From assembly GCF_913773635.1 (NCBI RefSeq), contig NZ_CAJYGQ010000008.1:1-64000 (forward strand): a DNA stretch of 64,000 nucleotides, written 5' to 3'. The DNA comes from an uncultured Mucilaginibacter sp. (GTDB lineage Bacteria > Bacteroidota > Bacteroidia > Sphingobacteriales > Sphingobacteriaceae). How positions within the stretch are numbered: the stretch's first letter is position 1; the number at the start of each line of letters is the position of its first letter. The notes below the pieces were generated by a model that was given only the letters and a program-made list of their open reading frames with translations, made no database searches and was not told where the DNA came from. Made by a program: the position numbers and the translations under genes. Of the stretch, positions 17,918 to 26,447 are shown piece after piece.

Positions 17918-18424
17918 CTATTTGAAGATCTTAAAAATTGAACCCCAGAACCAGTTCTCTTCGGCTTTCAGCATGGTTTCGAGCGTTTTATTTACGTTTC
18001 CTGCAAGTTTATTTATGCTGGTTATAGATGTTTTAAAAGTTTTGTATTCAGGGTCCTTTTCATCGCCTTTAACGGAAGATAGTTCGTTCAATACCTTAAG
18101 TATTGGGTCGAGCTCTCTTTTCTTTCTTTCCTGAGCAACCTGCCTTGCAATGGTCCAGGTATCTTTTTCAGCAAAAAAATACTCTTTACGCTCGCCCGCT
18201 TTGTGCTGCTTTTCTATCAGCCCCCATCCTATCAGGTCGCGCAAGGTCATGTTCGCGTTTCCGCGTGATATGCTCAGCGCCTCCATAATTTCTTCGGTGG
18301 TCATGGCAACCGGTGATGTCAGCAGCAGCGCGTGCACCTGAGCCATGGTTCTGTTTATTCCCCACTCCGATCCCAGCTTACCCCACGCTTCAATAAACTT
18401 ACTTTTGGCTTCCGCTAATTCCAT
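17918..18424 (-). CDS. GbsR/MarR family transcriptional regulator
   Basis: A 168-residue winged-helix regulator beginning MELAEAKSKFIEAWGKLGSEWGI. The HTH lies in VAMTTEEIMEALSISRGNANMTLRDLIGWGLI and the wing in KAGERKEYFFAEKD. The Ser-Arg-Gly-Asn-Ala-Asn recognition helix is typical of GbsR-type repressors. I chose the ATG at 18424 because the five codons upstream overlap a strong promoter box. It leads the operon running down to 15121. A near-consensus promoter with an overlapping inverted repeat directly upstream suggests autoregulation. Confidence 0.9.
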   Translation of the reverse strand: MELAEAKSKFIEAWGKLGSEWGINRTMAQVHALLLTSPVAMTTEEIMEALSISRGNANMTLRDLIGWGLIEKQHKAGERKEYFFAEKDTWTIARQVAQERKKRELDPILKVLNELSSVKGDEKDPEYKTFKTSITSINKLAGNVNKTLETMLKAEENWFWGSIFKIFK

Positions 18425-18427
18425 GGT

Positions 18428-18473
18428 CAAATGTATCAATACTTATTAAACTTTCAAAACTTATTGAAAGTTT
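18428..18473 (-). promoter_or_regulatory. Promoter and overlapping operator of the GbsR-led operon
   Basis: On the minus strand a -33 TTTG (18455-18458) and a -7 TACATTTG (18428-18435) are separated by exactly 19 bases, the Bacteroidota optimum. A perfect 10-base inverted repeat (18448-18457 and 18464-18473, spacer 6) covers the -33 element. The -7 box ends only 3 bases before the regulator ATG, so the transcript is probably leaderless or nearly so. Confidence 0.72.
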
Positions 18474-18480
18474 TTTTTAG

Positions 18481-20097
18481 TTATTCACTTTTTGATTTAC
18501 TCAACTTTTCGAAAGGCACAACTCCAATACGGTTTGACCAATTATTGTATAATTGCTCAAGCTTTTTTACTTTCTCGGGGTACTTTACTGATAAATCATT
18601 TTGCTCAGAGCGATCTTCAGCTATATTATATAAATGCCATTTATTAGCAGGATAATCAGATACAAGTTTCCAACTGCCCTGCCTAACCGCCCTATTGCCT
18701 TCATGCTCCCAAAAAAGAGCATCATGACCTTTCCAAGGCTTACCTTTTATTACAGGCAACAGGCTTATACCTTCGGTTGGCTTAATTGAATTGCCTTTGT
18801 AAGTTGACGGATATTTAGCGCCGGATAAATCAACACAGGTAGCCATTAAATCAACAAGGTGACCCGGCTGCTTACTTTCTATATGCTTTTTAATTACTGC
18901 CGGATAACTTACTATAAAAGGCGTTGCTGTACCACCCTCGTAAACCCAGTGTTTAAAAAGCGTTAATGGTGTGTTACTCACGTTGGCTCCCTCAAAACCG
19001 TAAGCGGTAAAAGATGATGGGTCGCTTGACAATTTTTGGTTGGCAGCAAGCATTTCAGGAGTGAAGCCCGGCCCTTTAATGCTTTCACTGCTTGCGCCGT
19101 TGTCTGACAGGAACATAATTACGGTATTGTTTTCCTCACCGCTTTCGCGTAACGCCTGTTTAATGCGGCCAATATTCTGGTCCATGCGGTCAATCATGGC
19201 TGCGTACACCGCCATTTTATCATCCCAAACCATTTTTTCGGCATCTGTAAGTGAGTTCCAATCAGGTATTTTGCTGTCACGGGGAGACAGTGCGGTTGTA
19301 CTATTAATAATGCCCAACTGCTTCATCCGATTAAAGCGTTGCAGGCGAAGCTTATCCCAGCCGGCCTTATACTTACCTTTATACTTTGCAACATCGGCAG
19401 GCAGTGCGTGTAATGGCCAGTGCGGGGTAGTAAACGCCATGTACAAAAAGAAAGGCTTCCCACTTTGCTTGTTGTCTTTAATATACTTTACCGCATAATC
19501 GGCATATGCATCTGTTGCATAAAATCCTTTTTGTGGCACGTACGACTGATCATCTAAAGCAATAGTTAATTTTTGATTCGGCCGGTACGGATTTGTTGGA
19601 TCAAAATAGCTGCCCGCACCATCAATTAAACCAAAATGATGATCGAAGCCCCTGTTAACCGGCCACCTGCTAGGTGCTGTGCCCACATGCCACTTACCTG
19701 CCATATAAGTATTGTAACCAGCCCCTTTGAGTACTTCGGCAATGGTTACACAATTATTGTTGAGCCACCCTTGATACGCAGGCTCAACCCGGTGGTTAAC
19801 CATATCACCTACTCCTGCCTGATGCTGGTATAGCCCTGTTAACAACGATGCTCTTGAAGGGCAACATCTTGATGCGTTATAAAACTGCGTCATTACCAAA
19901 CCTGTTTTAGCCATACGGTCAAGGTTGGGCGTTTGCGTTTCTGAGCCAAAACAACCAATGTCTGAGTAGCCCATATCGTCGGCCAGTATAATTATGATAT
20001 TAGGCCTTTTTGCAACCACATGCTTTCTTTGCGCATGTGCGTGATAAAAACCAAGTACTAATGCAGGAAAAATTAAAGTAGCTTTAATAAAGTTCAT
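18481..20097 (-). CDS. Arylsulfatase, type I sulfatase family, exported
   Basis: A 538-residue enzyme with a signal peptide (MNFIKATLIFPALVLGFYHA). Metal-binding Asp pair in IILADDMGYSD near residues 38-48, the sulfatase signature C-C-P-S-R-A-S-L-L-T-G near residue 78 (first Cys is the predicted formylglycine), GKWHVGT, and FLSDNGASSE carry the active site. Cys-type activation needs a formylglycine-generating enzyme, not visible here. It probably removes sulfate from carbohydrates or aryl esters in the periplasm. No SusC/D genes flank it. Its stop lies 8 bases from the operator of the next operon. Confidence 0.92.
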   Translation of the reverse strand: MNFIKATLIFPALVLGFYHAHAQRKHVVAKRPNIIIILADDMGYSDIGCFGSETQTPNLDRMAKTGLVMTQFYNASRCCPSRASLLTGLYQHQAGVGDMVNHRVEPAYQGWLNNNCVTIAEVLKGAGYNTYMAGKWHVGTAPSRWPVNRGFDHHFGLIDGAGSYFDPTNPYRPNQKLTIALDDQSYVPQKGFYATDAYADYAVKYIKDNKQSGKPFFLYMAFTTPHWPLHALPADVAKYKGKYKAGWDKLRLQRFNRMKQLGIINSTTALSPRDSKIPDWNSLTDAEKMVWDDKMAVYAAMIDRMDQNIGRIKQALRESGEENNTVIMFLSDNGASSESIKGPGFTPEMLAANQKLSSDPSSFTAYGFEGANVSNTPLTLFKHWVYEGGTATPFIVSYPAVIKKHIESKQPGHLVDLMATCVDLSGAKYPSTYKGNSIKPTEGISLLPVIKGKPWKGHDALFWEHEGNRAVRQGSWKLVSDYPANKWHLYNIAEDRSEQNDLSVKYPEKVKKLEQLYNNWSNRIGVVPFEKLSKSKSE

Positions 20098-20244
20098 ATA
20101 AAGGTTGAGTTGAAAATTGGCTTAGTGTAAATATAGCCAATTGAATAATCTTTTAAATTAAAGCAGTTAAGAGCAGGATGGCATCAGGGTAGCGTATTGT
20201 GGCAGCTCACACTCTTATACAATACCGGCGCATATTTAATTGCT

Positions 20245-20252
20245 TATCTTTG
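20245..20252 (+). promoter_or_regulatory. Candidate -7 box (TATCTTTG) just before queG
   Basis: TATCTTTG fits TAnnTTTG and ends 5 bases before the GTG at 20258, which places the transcription start at or next to the start codon. No TTTG is present at the usual -33 spacing. Confidence 0.5.
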
Positions 20253-20257
20253 CATTT

Positions 20258-21187
20258 GTGAATCAAAATTTGCTTAAATACAGTCAATTAATTAAGGATG
20301 AGGCAAAACGCCTTGGCTTTATGTTTTGCGGTATTGCCAAAGCAGATTTTTTAGAAGAAGAGGCACCCCGACTAGAAAACTGGCTTAAACAGGGCAGGCA
20401 TGGCGAGATGCAATACATGGAGAACTACTTTGATAAACGTCTTGATCCGCGTTTACTGGTAGATGGTGCCCGTTCAGTAATATCGCTTGCCCTAAATTAT
20501 TATACCGATAAGCAGCAGACCGATCTGCTGGCGCCCAAAATTTCCAAGTATGCTTACGGAATGGATTACCATGACGTAATTAAAGATAAACTGAAGGAGC
20601 TACTATACTTCATTCAGGAAAATATTGGTGATGTTGGCGGAAGGGCTTTTGTTGATTCGGCCCCGGTGCTTGACAAGGCTTGGGCGCAACGTGCGGGCCT
20701 TGGCTGGGTGGGTAAAAACGCCAACCTTATCAACAAAAAAAATGGCTCGTTCTTTTTTTTGGCCGAACTAATTGTAGATGCGGAACTGGCTTATGACGTT
20801 GCCCCTACTACCGACCATTGCGGCACCTGCACCCGTTGCATAGATGCCTGCCCTACTGATGCAATTGTAGCTCCTTACGTGGTTGATGGCAGCCGGTGTA
20901 TATCATACCTTACTATTGAGCTAAAAAATAACATTCCTGAAGAATTTAAAGGAAAAACCGACGATTGGATGTTTGGCTGTGATGTATGCCAAAACGTTTG
21001 CCCCTGGAACCGTTTTTCGCTACCCCATAACGAACCGGCCTTTACGCCACACCCCGATCTTTTGGAGATGAGCCGCCGCGACTGGCAGGAAATTACCCAG
21101 GAGACATTTCAGGCGGTTTTTAAAAAATCAGCGGTAAAACGTACCAAATACTCGGGACTTAAAAGAAATATTGAGTTTTTGGGATAA
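20258..21187 (+). CDS. queG: Epoxyqueuosine reductase QueG
   Basis: A 310-residue enzyme with the QueG N-terminal cobalamin-binding part ([13 protein letters not shown], then [13 protein letters not shown]) and the catalytic Asp region [24 protein letters not shown]. Two 4Fe-4S motifs follow: [16 protein letters not shown] near residue 190 and [12 protein letters not shown] near 245. It reduces epoxyqueuosine to queuosine in tRNA. I chose GTG at 20258 (VNQNLLKYS) over an upstream TTG because the TTG would fall inside the promoter box. Other queuosine genes are not in the window. Confidence 0.92.
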   Translation: MNQNLLKYSQLIKDEAKRLGFMFCGIAKADFLEEEAPRLENWLKQGRHGEMQYMENYFDKRLDPRLLVDGARSVISLALNYYTDKQQTDLLAPKISKYAYGMDYHDVIKDKLKELLYFIQENIGDVGGRAFVDSAPVLDKAWAQRAGLGWVGKNANLINKKNGSFFFLAELIVDAELAYDVAPTTDHCGTCTRCIDACPTDAIVAPYVVDGSRCISYLTIELKNNIPEEFKGKTDDWMFGCDVCQNVCPWNRFSLPHNEPAFTPHPDLLEMSRRDWQEITQETFQAVFKKSAVKRTKYSGLKRNIEFLG

Positions 21188-21192
21188 TTAAA

Positions 21193-21237
21193 TTAGTATG
21201 ATGATAAGATGCTTTTACAGAATTATCATCATACTAA
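21193..21237. terminator. Hairpin between convergent queG and exonuclease genes
   Basis: A perfect 15-base inverted repeat (TTAGTATGATGATAA at 21193-21207, complement at 21223-21237) with a 15-base loop, followed on the plus strand by a T-rich run. It probably terminates transcripts from both sides. Confidence 0.65.
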
Positions 21238-21249
21238 ATATTTGTTTTT

Positions 21250-22281
21250 TTAACTCTTTTTAAACTTATTTGCCAATGCCTGCAACATATCCCCGTCTAC
21301 AGGTTTGGCTGGTTCATCCTTTTTAAAAGGACGCTGCTGTTGCTGTTGTGGGCGGTTATTGTTAAATGGTTGCTTATTAAACGGCTTTTGCTGAAAAGGC
21401 TTTTTATCTACATTACCTGAACCAGCCGGCTGTTGTTGAGATTGCGTTGATTTAGGCTGCTGCGGGCGGGTGGCTTTAGTGGCCGTCCAGCGCTCATATA
21501 TTTCCTTAAGCTTTTGCTTGGTGTACAAAGGAAAGTCACCGTTCATCATCCATGCGTAGTAGCTCGGTTCCACGTCAAATACGTCTTCAACACGTTTACC
21601 TTTATGCTTACCAAAGTTAAACAACTCTTCGCCTGCTTCATTGTAAACCATACGGCCAACAAAGTCTACAGCGCGCTGCAAGTTTGTAAACTCATGTAAC
21701 GCAGCTACTTCATTTTGTACGGGTATAGTTTTATTACCTTTTTTATCAATAAACTCGGTATCCTTATAACGGTCAACCTGTGCAAGTAATACTTCCATAG
21801 TGGCACGTGTATCGGCCTCGGCCGAGTGCGCATTTTGTATTTCTTTATTGCAATAAAACTGGTAAGCAGCTTTCAAGGTGCGTTGCTCCATTTGATGAAA
21901 AATGTTTTGCACATCAACAAAGTGCCTGCCTTTTAAATCAAATGCTACCCCGGCGCGTAAAAACTCTTCAACCAGCATAGGTATATCAAACTTGTTTGAA
22001 TTATAACCAGCCAAATCACAGTCATCAAGAAATTCAGCTACTTCGGCAGCCACACTTTTAAATACCGGCTTGCCTTTTACGTCATCATCATAAAAGCCAT
22101 GAATTAATGACACCTCAAGCGGTATAGCCATCTCCGGATTTAAAACCCATACCTTGCTTTCTTCAGTTCCATCTGGCAATAATTTTATAACTGCCATTTC
22201 AATTATACGGTCAACACCTAAGTTGGTACCGGTGGCTTCAATATCAAAAAAGGCAAGCGGGCGTTTTAAATTCAGCTTCAT
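21250..22281 (-). CDS. DnaQ-like 3'-5' exonuclease with Exo X-type C-terminal domain and Gln-rich tail
   Basis: A 343-residue protein. The DEDDh exonuclease motifs are visible: FFDIEATGTN near residue 12 (Exo I), GYNSNKFDIPML near 92 (Exo II) and HSAEADTRAT near 152 (Exo III). A following segment (LFNFGKHKGKRVEDV, then YYAWMMNGDFP) resembles the Exo X C-terminal nucleic-acid-binding domain. The last 80 residues are low-complexity, rich in Gln, Pro and Asn, probably disordered. It may proofread or degrade single-stranded DNA. A dedicated polymerase III epsilon role is not implied. Confidence 0.87.
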   Translation of the reverse strand: MKLNLKRPLAFFDIEATGTNLGVDRIIEMAVIKLLPDGTEESKVWVLNPEMAIPLEVSLIHGFYDDDVKGKPVFKSVAAEVAEFLDDCDLAGYNSNKFDIPMLVEEFLRAGVAFDLKGRHFVDVQNIFHQMEQRTLKAAYQFYCNKEIQNAHSAEADTRATMEVLLAQVDRYKDTEFIDKKGNKTIPVQNEVAALHEFTNLQRAVDFVGRMVYNEAGEELFNFGKHKGKRVEDVFDVEPSYYAWMMNGDFPLYTKQKLKEIYERWTATKATRPQQPKSTQSQQQPAGSGNVDKKPFQQKPFNKQPFNNNRPQQQQQRPFKKDEPAKPVDGDMLQALANKFKKS

Positions 22282-22391
22282 TATATAAAATGCTTTGTGG
22301 CAAAGGTCGGGAAAAGCTTTAAAGTTTCGACATTAAGTTTTTATATTTATGGCAACTTATTTACAATAATAATTGACCTGATCTTTTCACA

Positions 22392-24368
22392 ATGAAAAAA
22401 CTCCTGCTCTTGGCATTGGGTGTTGTATTAATGCATACGCCCGTTTTAGCCAGTGATTTTCCTTTTGGCAACTTTACCGTTGAGGAAATGAGCCTTAAAG
22501 CTTACGAAAAAGACAAAACAGCCAACGCCGTTGTACTCAATGAATTTGGAAAAAGCTGGATAAGCAGCGGCGACGGAATACCGCTGATTCACGAATACCA
22601 TATTAAAATCAAAATCTTCAACAGCAAAGCCTTTGACAAAGGAAACATCGAAATACCACTGTATAAAAGTGATAACAACAGCTTTGAGCGCGTACGTGAC
22701 ATTGAAGCGGTAACCTTTTATACTGATGATAACGGTGGTGTACAACGCCTGGCATTTAACGCCTCAAACATCATCAGGGAAAATAAAAACAAGTATTGGG
22801 ATGTAGTAAAGTTTGCTATGCCCGGTCTGCGCGATGGTTGTATAATTGAGTATAAATATACTATTGAATCGCCGTACACGCTTAACATGAAAGACTGGAC
22901 CTTTCAAACGGATATACCTAAAATAAATTCGGAGTATGAAGTACACATACCCGGATTCTTCAATTTCAAAGCTACTTTGGTCGGCCCTTTAAAGCTCACA
23001 AAAAATACCGGCGATTTAGAGCGTGAATGTTTCCAGGTGAGAGGCAGCAAGTCCGATTGCTCAAAACTGGTATTTGGGATGGCCGATGTTCCGGCATTTA
23101 TTGAGGAAGATCATATGACGTCGCCTAAAAACTTCATTGCCGCAATTGATTTTGAGCTTAACGATTACGTTGACCCTTATGACGGCACTAAACACGTTAA
23201 AACCCAAACATGGACCGATATTGATAAGAGTTTGAAGCAAAGCGACAGCTTTGGTAGTCAGCTTAAAAAATCGGGTGTTTTTAAAGATAAGCTTCCGTTG
23301 ATACTAACCGGCGCTACTGACAGCCTTTCAAAAGCCAGGGCTATATACGCCTACTTTCAAAAAAACGTAAAGTGTAATAACATTTATGGCATATGGTCAG
23401 ACAATGGCGTAAGAAAAGCACTTGACACCCACTCAGGAAGCGTTGCTGATATAAACTTAGGTTTGGTTACAGCACTTAATGCTGCCGGCTTAAACACAGA
23501 AGCTGTTATACTTGCCACGCGCGATCATGGCTTTATTAATAAACTTTACCCCGTAGTGGGCGGCTTTAACTATGTAGTGGCCAAAGTTAACGTTAACAAC
23601 AAAACTTACCTGCTTGATGCCACAGAACCTTATTTGCCGTTTGGCATGCTGCCCGAACGCTGCCTTAATGACCAGGGAAGGGTAATGAGCCTAAATAAGC
23701 CATCGTATTGGATTGACATGAAGGCTTCGCAGAAATGGGCACGCACTTATGCTATGGATCTTACCCTGCAGCCAAACGGAAAGCTGACAGGCGTAATCAA
23801 AAACTTTTCGATGGGTTATGAAGCGCTTAGCAAACGTAAGGCCATCAAGAAATTCAACAGCATTGACGAGTATGTGGAAAATCTGGATGAAAAAAACACC
23901 AAGCTCAAAATTTTAAAAGCAGAGGTTTTAAATGTTGACAGTTTAGATTTGCCACTAAGCGAGGTTTATGAAGTGGAGATAAATTTATTTGACAACATGA
24001 ACAACAATCGCATGGCGTTCAATCCTTTCTTTTTAAACCAAATTTCAGAAAACCCTTTCAAACTTGCCGAACGTACTTACCCGGTTGACTGGGGTGCACA
24101 ATCAGATACAAAGGTTATCCTAACCATGCATTTGCCTGAAGGGTACGAAATTGAAAACCCACCTAAGGGCGTATCGTTAGGGCTACCTAACAGCGGAGGA
24201 CGCTTTTTAACAGCTTTTGATTCACAGTCCACTACATTTACGTTCTCGCATGTTATACAGCTTAATAACGCCATCTACTCTTCTGATGAGTATCCTTATT
24301 TAAAAGAATTATTCAACAAAATAATACAAGAGCAAAAATCAGATATCATTTTCAGAAAAAAATCATGA
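22392..24368 (+). CDS. DUF3857 / transglutaminase-like exported protein (first of pair)
   Basis: A 658-residue protein with a signal peptide (MKKLLLLALGVVLMHTPVLA). The DUF3857 region spans residues ~40-230 (LIHEYHIKIKIFN, PGLRDGCIIEYKYTI). A transglutaminase-core-like region follows near 310-400: KARAIYAYFQKNVKCN, then a run ending GLNTEAVILATRDHG. The classic catalytic Cys position reads VADINLG, so Cys is absent and the enzyme fold may be inactive. It is followed by a paralogue overlapping by 4 bases. Function is unknown. Confidence 0.85.
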   Translation: MKKLLLLALGVVLMHTPVLASDFPFGNFTVEEMSLKAYEKDKTANAVVLNEFGKSWISSGDGIPLIHEYHIKIKIFNSKAFDKGNIEIPLYKSDNNSFERVRDIEAVTFYTDDNGGVQRLAFNASNIIRENKNKYWDVVKFAMPGLRDGCIIEYKYTIESPYTLNMKDWTFQTDIPKINSEYEVHIPGFFNFKATLVGPLKLTKNTGDLERECFQVRGSKSDCSKLVFGMADVPAFIEEDHMTSPKNFIAAIDFELNDYVDPYDGTKHVKTQTWTDIDKSLKQSDSFGSQLKKSGVFKDKLPLILTGATDSLSKARAIYAYFQKNVKCNNIYGIWSDNGVRKALDTHSGSVADINLGLVTALNAAGLNTEAVILATRDHGFINKLYPVVGGFNYVVAKVNVNNKTYLLDATEPYLPFGMLPERCLNDQGRVMSLNKPSYWIDMKASQKWARTYAMDLTLQPNGKLTGVIKNFSMGYEALSKRKAIKKFNSIDEYVENLDEKNTKLKILKAEVLNVDSLDLPLSEVYEVEINLFDNMNNNRMAFNPFFLNQISENPFKLAERTYPVDWGAQSDTKVILTMHLPEGYEIENPPKGVSLGLPNSGGRFLTAFDSQSTTFTFSHVIQLNNAIYSSDEYPYLKELFNKIIQEQKSDIIFRKKS

Positions 24369-26269
24369 TTAAGTATATACTGATTACCGGTATTTTATTG
24401 ACCGGATTTGCAGGTGCTGCCCAAAACAAGTACGAAGCTTCAACCATACCCAAAGAACTTTTGCCTTATGCAAGCGCTGTAATACGCAATATGGAAATAA
24501 CCTCTGAGGTGAAAGATTTAAACACCTCTATTTACAAGCATCACGAGGTAGTTACGGTGCTGAACAAAAACGGTGATACTAACGCGGGTATTGAAATATG
24601 GTACGACAAAAATCGCCGTATAAAAAATATAAAAGGCACCGTATATGATGAATTTGGAAAGGCGGTAAGTCAATTCAGTGAACGTAACTTTAATGATTAC
24701 AGCTCATACGATGGTTTTTCAATGTTTACTGACAACCGAATTAAGTACTATAAGCCGGCAGTTGTAAACTACCCTTACACTATAGACTATGAGTTTGAAA
24801 TATCTTCAAAGCAATCATTAAATGTTGGCGACTGGAAACCAATTACAGAGGTTGGTACAGCTATTGAAAAAAGTACTTATACTTTTATATGTAAGCCCGA
24901 TTTTATTATTCGGTACAAGCAATTAAACTACGCCGGAGCACCTAAAGAAAGCATTACCGAAAAGGGGCTTAAAACTTACACATGGGAGGTAGCTAACGTA
25001 AAAGCTATACGTAGCGAGCCCTTTGGGCCTCACCCCGAGATGTACCAGCCTATAGTAAAGGTAGTGCCTCAAAAATTCAATTATTTAGGGTACGAGGGGT
25101 CATTTACAAATTGGAATGAACTTGGCAAATGGGTTTATGACAAACTACTGGCCGGGAGAGCCACATTACCACCTGCAACAGTACAAAACATTAAAAGCCT
25201 TACCGATACTATAAAAGATCAGAAGTTGAAAGCAAAGGCCATTTATGAATACATGCAACGTAAAAGCCGGTATGTAAGCATACAGGTTGGGATTGGCGGA
25301 TTGCAGCCATTTACCGCCGCAGATGTAGATGCTTTAAGTTATGGCGATTGTAAAGGCCTGGTAAATTACACTCAGGCTTTACTGGCGGCGGCTGATATAC
25401 CATCATACTATTGCATAGTTGAGGCAGGCGACCTAAAGCGAGACCTGATGCCCGACTTTGCAAGCGTTGCACAAGGCAACCATATTATACTGTGCCTGCC
25501 ATTTAAAAATGATACCACCTGGCTGGAATGTACCAGGCAGGATAGTCCGTTTGGCTATTTGGGTGATTTTACTGATGACCGTAGAGTTTTAGCGTGCACT
25601 GCCGAGGGTGGAAAGCTGATGCGTACACCCAAGTATAGTGCCCAGGAAAGTACCCAGATCAGGAAGGCTGTACTTGAGCTTAAACCTGATGGCGAATTGG
25701 CGGGCAGTATGACCACCATATTTGATGGATGGAAGTTTGATAACCGCCCTGTAAACCCGGGAGATATAAACGAGGAGATAAAAAACACGAAGAAAAATTA
25801 CGGCATAAATAATCTGGAGATTGAAAATCTTCAACTAAAAGCGGTTAAAAACTTAAAGCCCGTAAATAACGAAACCATAAAGTTTAGTGCAAGAGACTAT
25901 GCCTCGCAGGCAGGCAACACATATTACTTCATGGCCAACCTGGCCAACAGGCGCACCAATGTTCCACGTGAGGTTAAAAACCGAACAACTAACGTATACA
26001 TAAACCGCGGGTATACTGATATTGACGAGATTACTTATAACGTACCTGAAGGCTTTAAACTTGATAGTAAACCACTATTAGTTAACTTGAAGAAACCATT
26101 CGGAACTTTTACGGCAACAGCCGTTAAAGTTGGTAACCAGGTTGTTTATAAGCGTAAACTTGAGGTGCTGGACGGTGTGTACCCTAAAGAACAATACCAG
26201 GAGTTAGTTGACTTCTTTCAGGCAATTGCCGATGCTGACAATTATAAAGTTGCGCTGGTAAAGAATTAA
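24365..26269 (+). CDS. DUF3857 / transglutaminase-like exported protein (second of pair)
   Basis: A 634-residue paralogue of the previous protein with a signal peptide (ending near GAAQNK). The DUF3857 region contains YKHHEVVTVLNKNGD and YPYTIDYEFEISSK. The transglutaminase-like core has KAKAIYEYMQRKSRYVSIQVG, then LSYGDCKGLVNYTQALLAAA, in which the catalytic Cys is present (GDCKG). A catalytic His may lie in GNHIILCLPF. Thus this copy keeps the Cys that the first has lost. The ATG overlaps the upstream stop by 4 bases, so the pair is coupled. Confidence 0.87.
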   Translation: MIKYILITGILLTGFAGAAQNKYEASTIPKELLPYASAVIRNMEITSEVKDLNTSIYKHHEVVTVLNKNGDTNAGIEIWYDKNRRIKNIKGTVYDEFGKAVSQFSERNFNDYSSYDGFSMFTDNRIKYYKPAVVNYPYTIDYEFEISSKQSLNVGDWKPITEVGTAIEKSTYTFICKPDFIIRYKQLNYAGAPKESITEKGLKTYTWEVANVKAIRSEPFGPHPEMYQPIVKVVPQKFNYLGYEGSFTNWNELGKWVYDKLLAGRATLPPATVQNIKSLTDTIKDQKLKAKAIYEYMQRKSRYVSIQVGIGGLQPFTAADVDALSYGDCKGLVNYTQALLAAADIPSYYCIVEAGDLKRDLMPDFASVAQGNHIILCLPFKNDTTWLECTRQDSPFGYLGDFTDDRRVLACTAEGGKLMRTPKYSAQESTQIRKAVLELKPDGELAGSMTTIFDGWKFDNRPVNPGDINEEIKNTKKNYGINNLEIENLQLKAVKNLKPVNNETIKFSARDYASQAGNTYYFMANLANRRTNVPREVKNRTTNVYINRGYTDIDEITYNVPEGFKLDSKPLLVNLKKPFGTFTATAVKVGNQVVYKRKLEVLDGVYPKEQYQELVDFFQAIADADNYKVALVKN

Positions 26270-26388
26270 CTGAATATAATTATGCCCAAGATGGTTCCCA
26301 CAACCATAATTACGTAAAGCATAATTTCATTACCTGCAAACTGCTTGTACTTAGTCCAAAAAGTATAATCTTGTTTTTGCTTTTGCAT
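26266..26388 (-). CDS. Small single-pass membrane protein (40 residues)
   Basis: A short ORF starting MQKQKQDYTFWTKYKQ, then a hydrophobic helix (EIMLYVIMVVGTILGIIIF), then Ser and stop. A polar, basic N-terminus followed by one membrane helix suggests a small inner-membrane protein. A TATATTTG box lies 7 bases before its ATG. It converges with the DUF3857 gene and shares 4 bases with its end. No family is recognised. Translation is plausible but not proven. Confidence 0.6.
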   Translation of the reverse strand: MQKQKQDYTFWTKYKQFAGNEIMLYVIMVVGTILGIIIFS

Positions 26389-26395
26389 GAGCACG

Positions 26396-26403
26396 CAAAT
26401 ATA
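26396..26403 (-). promoter_or_regulatory. Candidate -7 box (TATATTTG) for the 40-residue ORF
   Basis: On the minus strand TATATTTG matches TAnnTTTG and ends 7 bases before the ATG at 26388. It follows directly after the terminator of the NlpC/P60 gene. Confidence 0.45.
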
Positions 26404-26409
26404 CAGAAA

Positions 26410-26437
26410 AGCCCCGCTTTACAGGCGGGGCTTTTTC
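26410..26437. terminator. Strong bidirectional terminator
   Basis: Stem AGCCCCGC (26410-26417) and GCGGGGCT (26425-26432) enclose a 7-base loop, with T-runs on both strands. On the minus strand it ends the NlpC/P60 transcript. Confidence 0.85.
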
Positions 26438-26447
26438 ATTGCAGTAT

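Noticed and set aside
18448..18473. Plus-strand rho-independent terminator
   Set aside because: A T-run follows on the plus strand, but no plus-strand gene lies upstream to terminate. The repeat fits an operator of the minus-strand promoter better.
19040..19498. A 152-codon plus-strand frame inside the sulfatase
   Set aside because: It is antisense to a well-supported sulfatase with all motifs, and its composition reflects the reverse complement.
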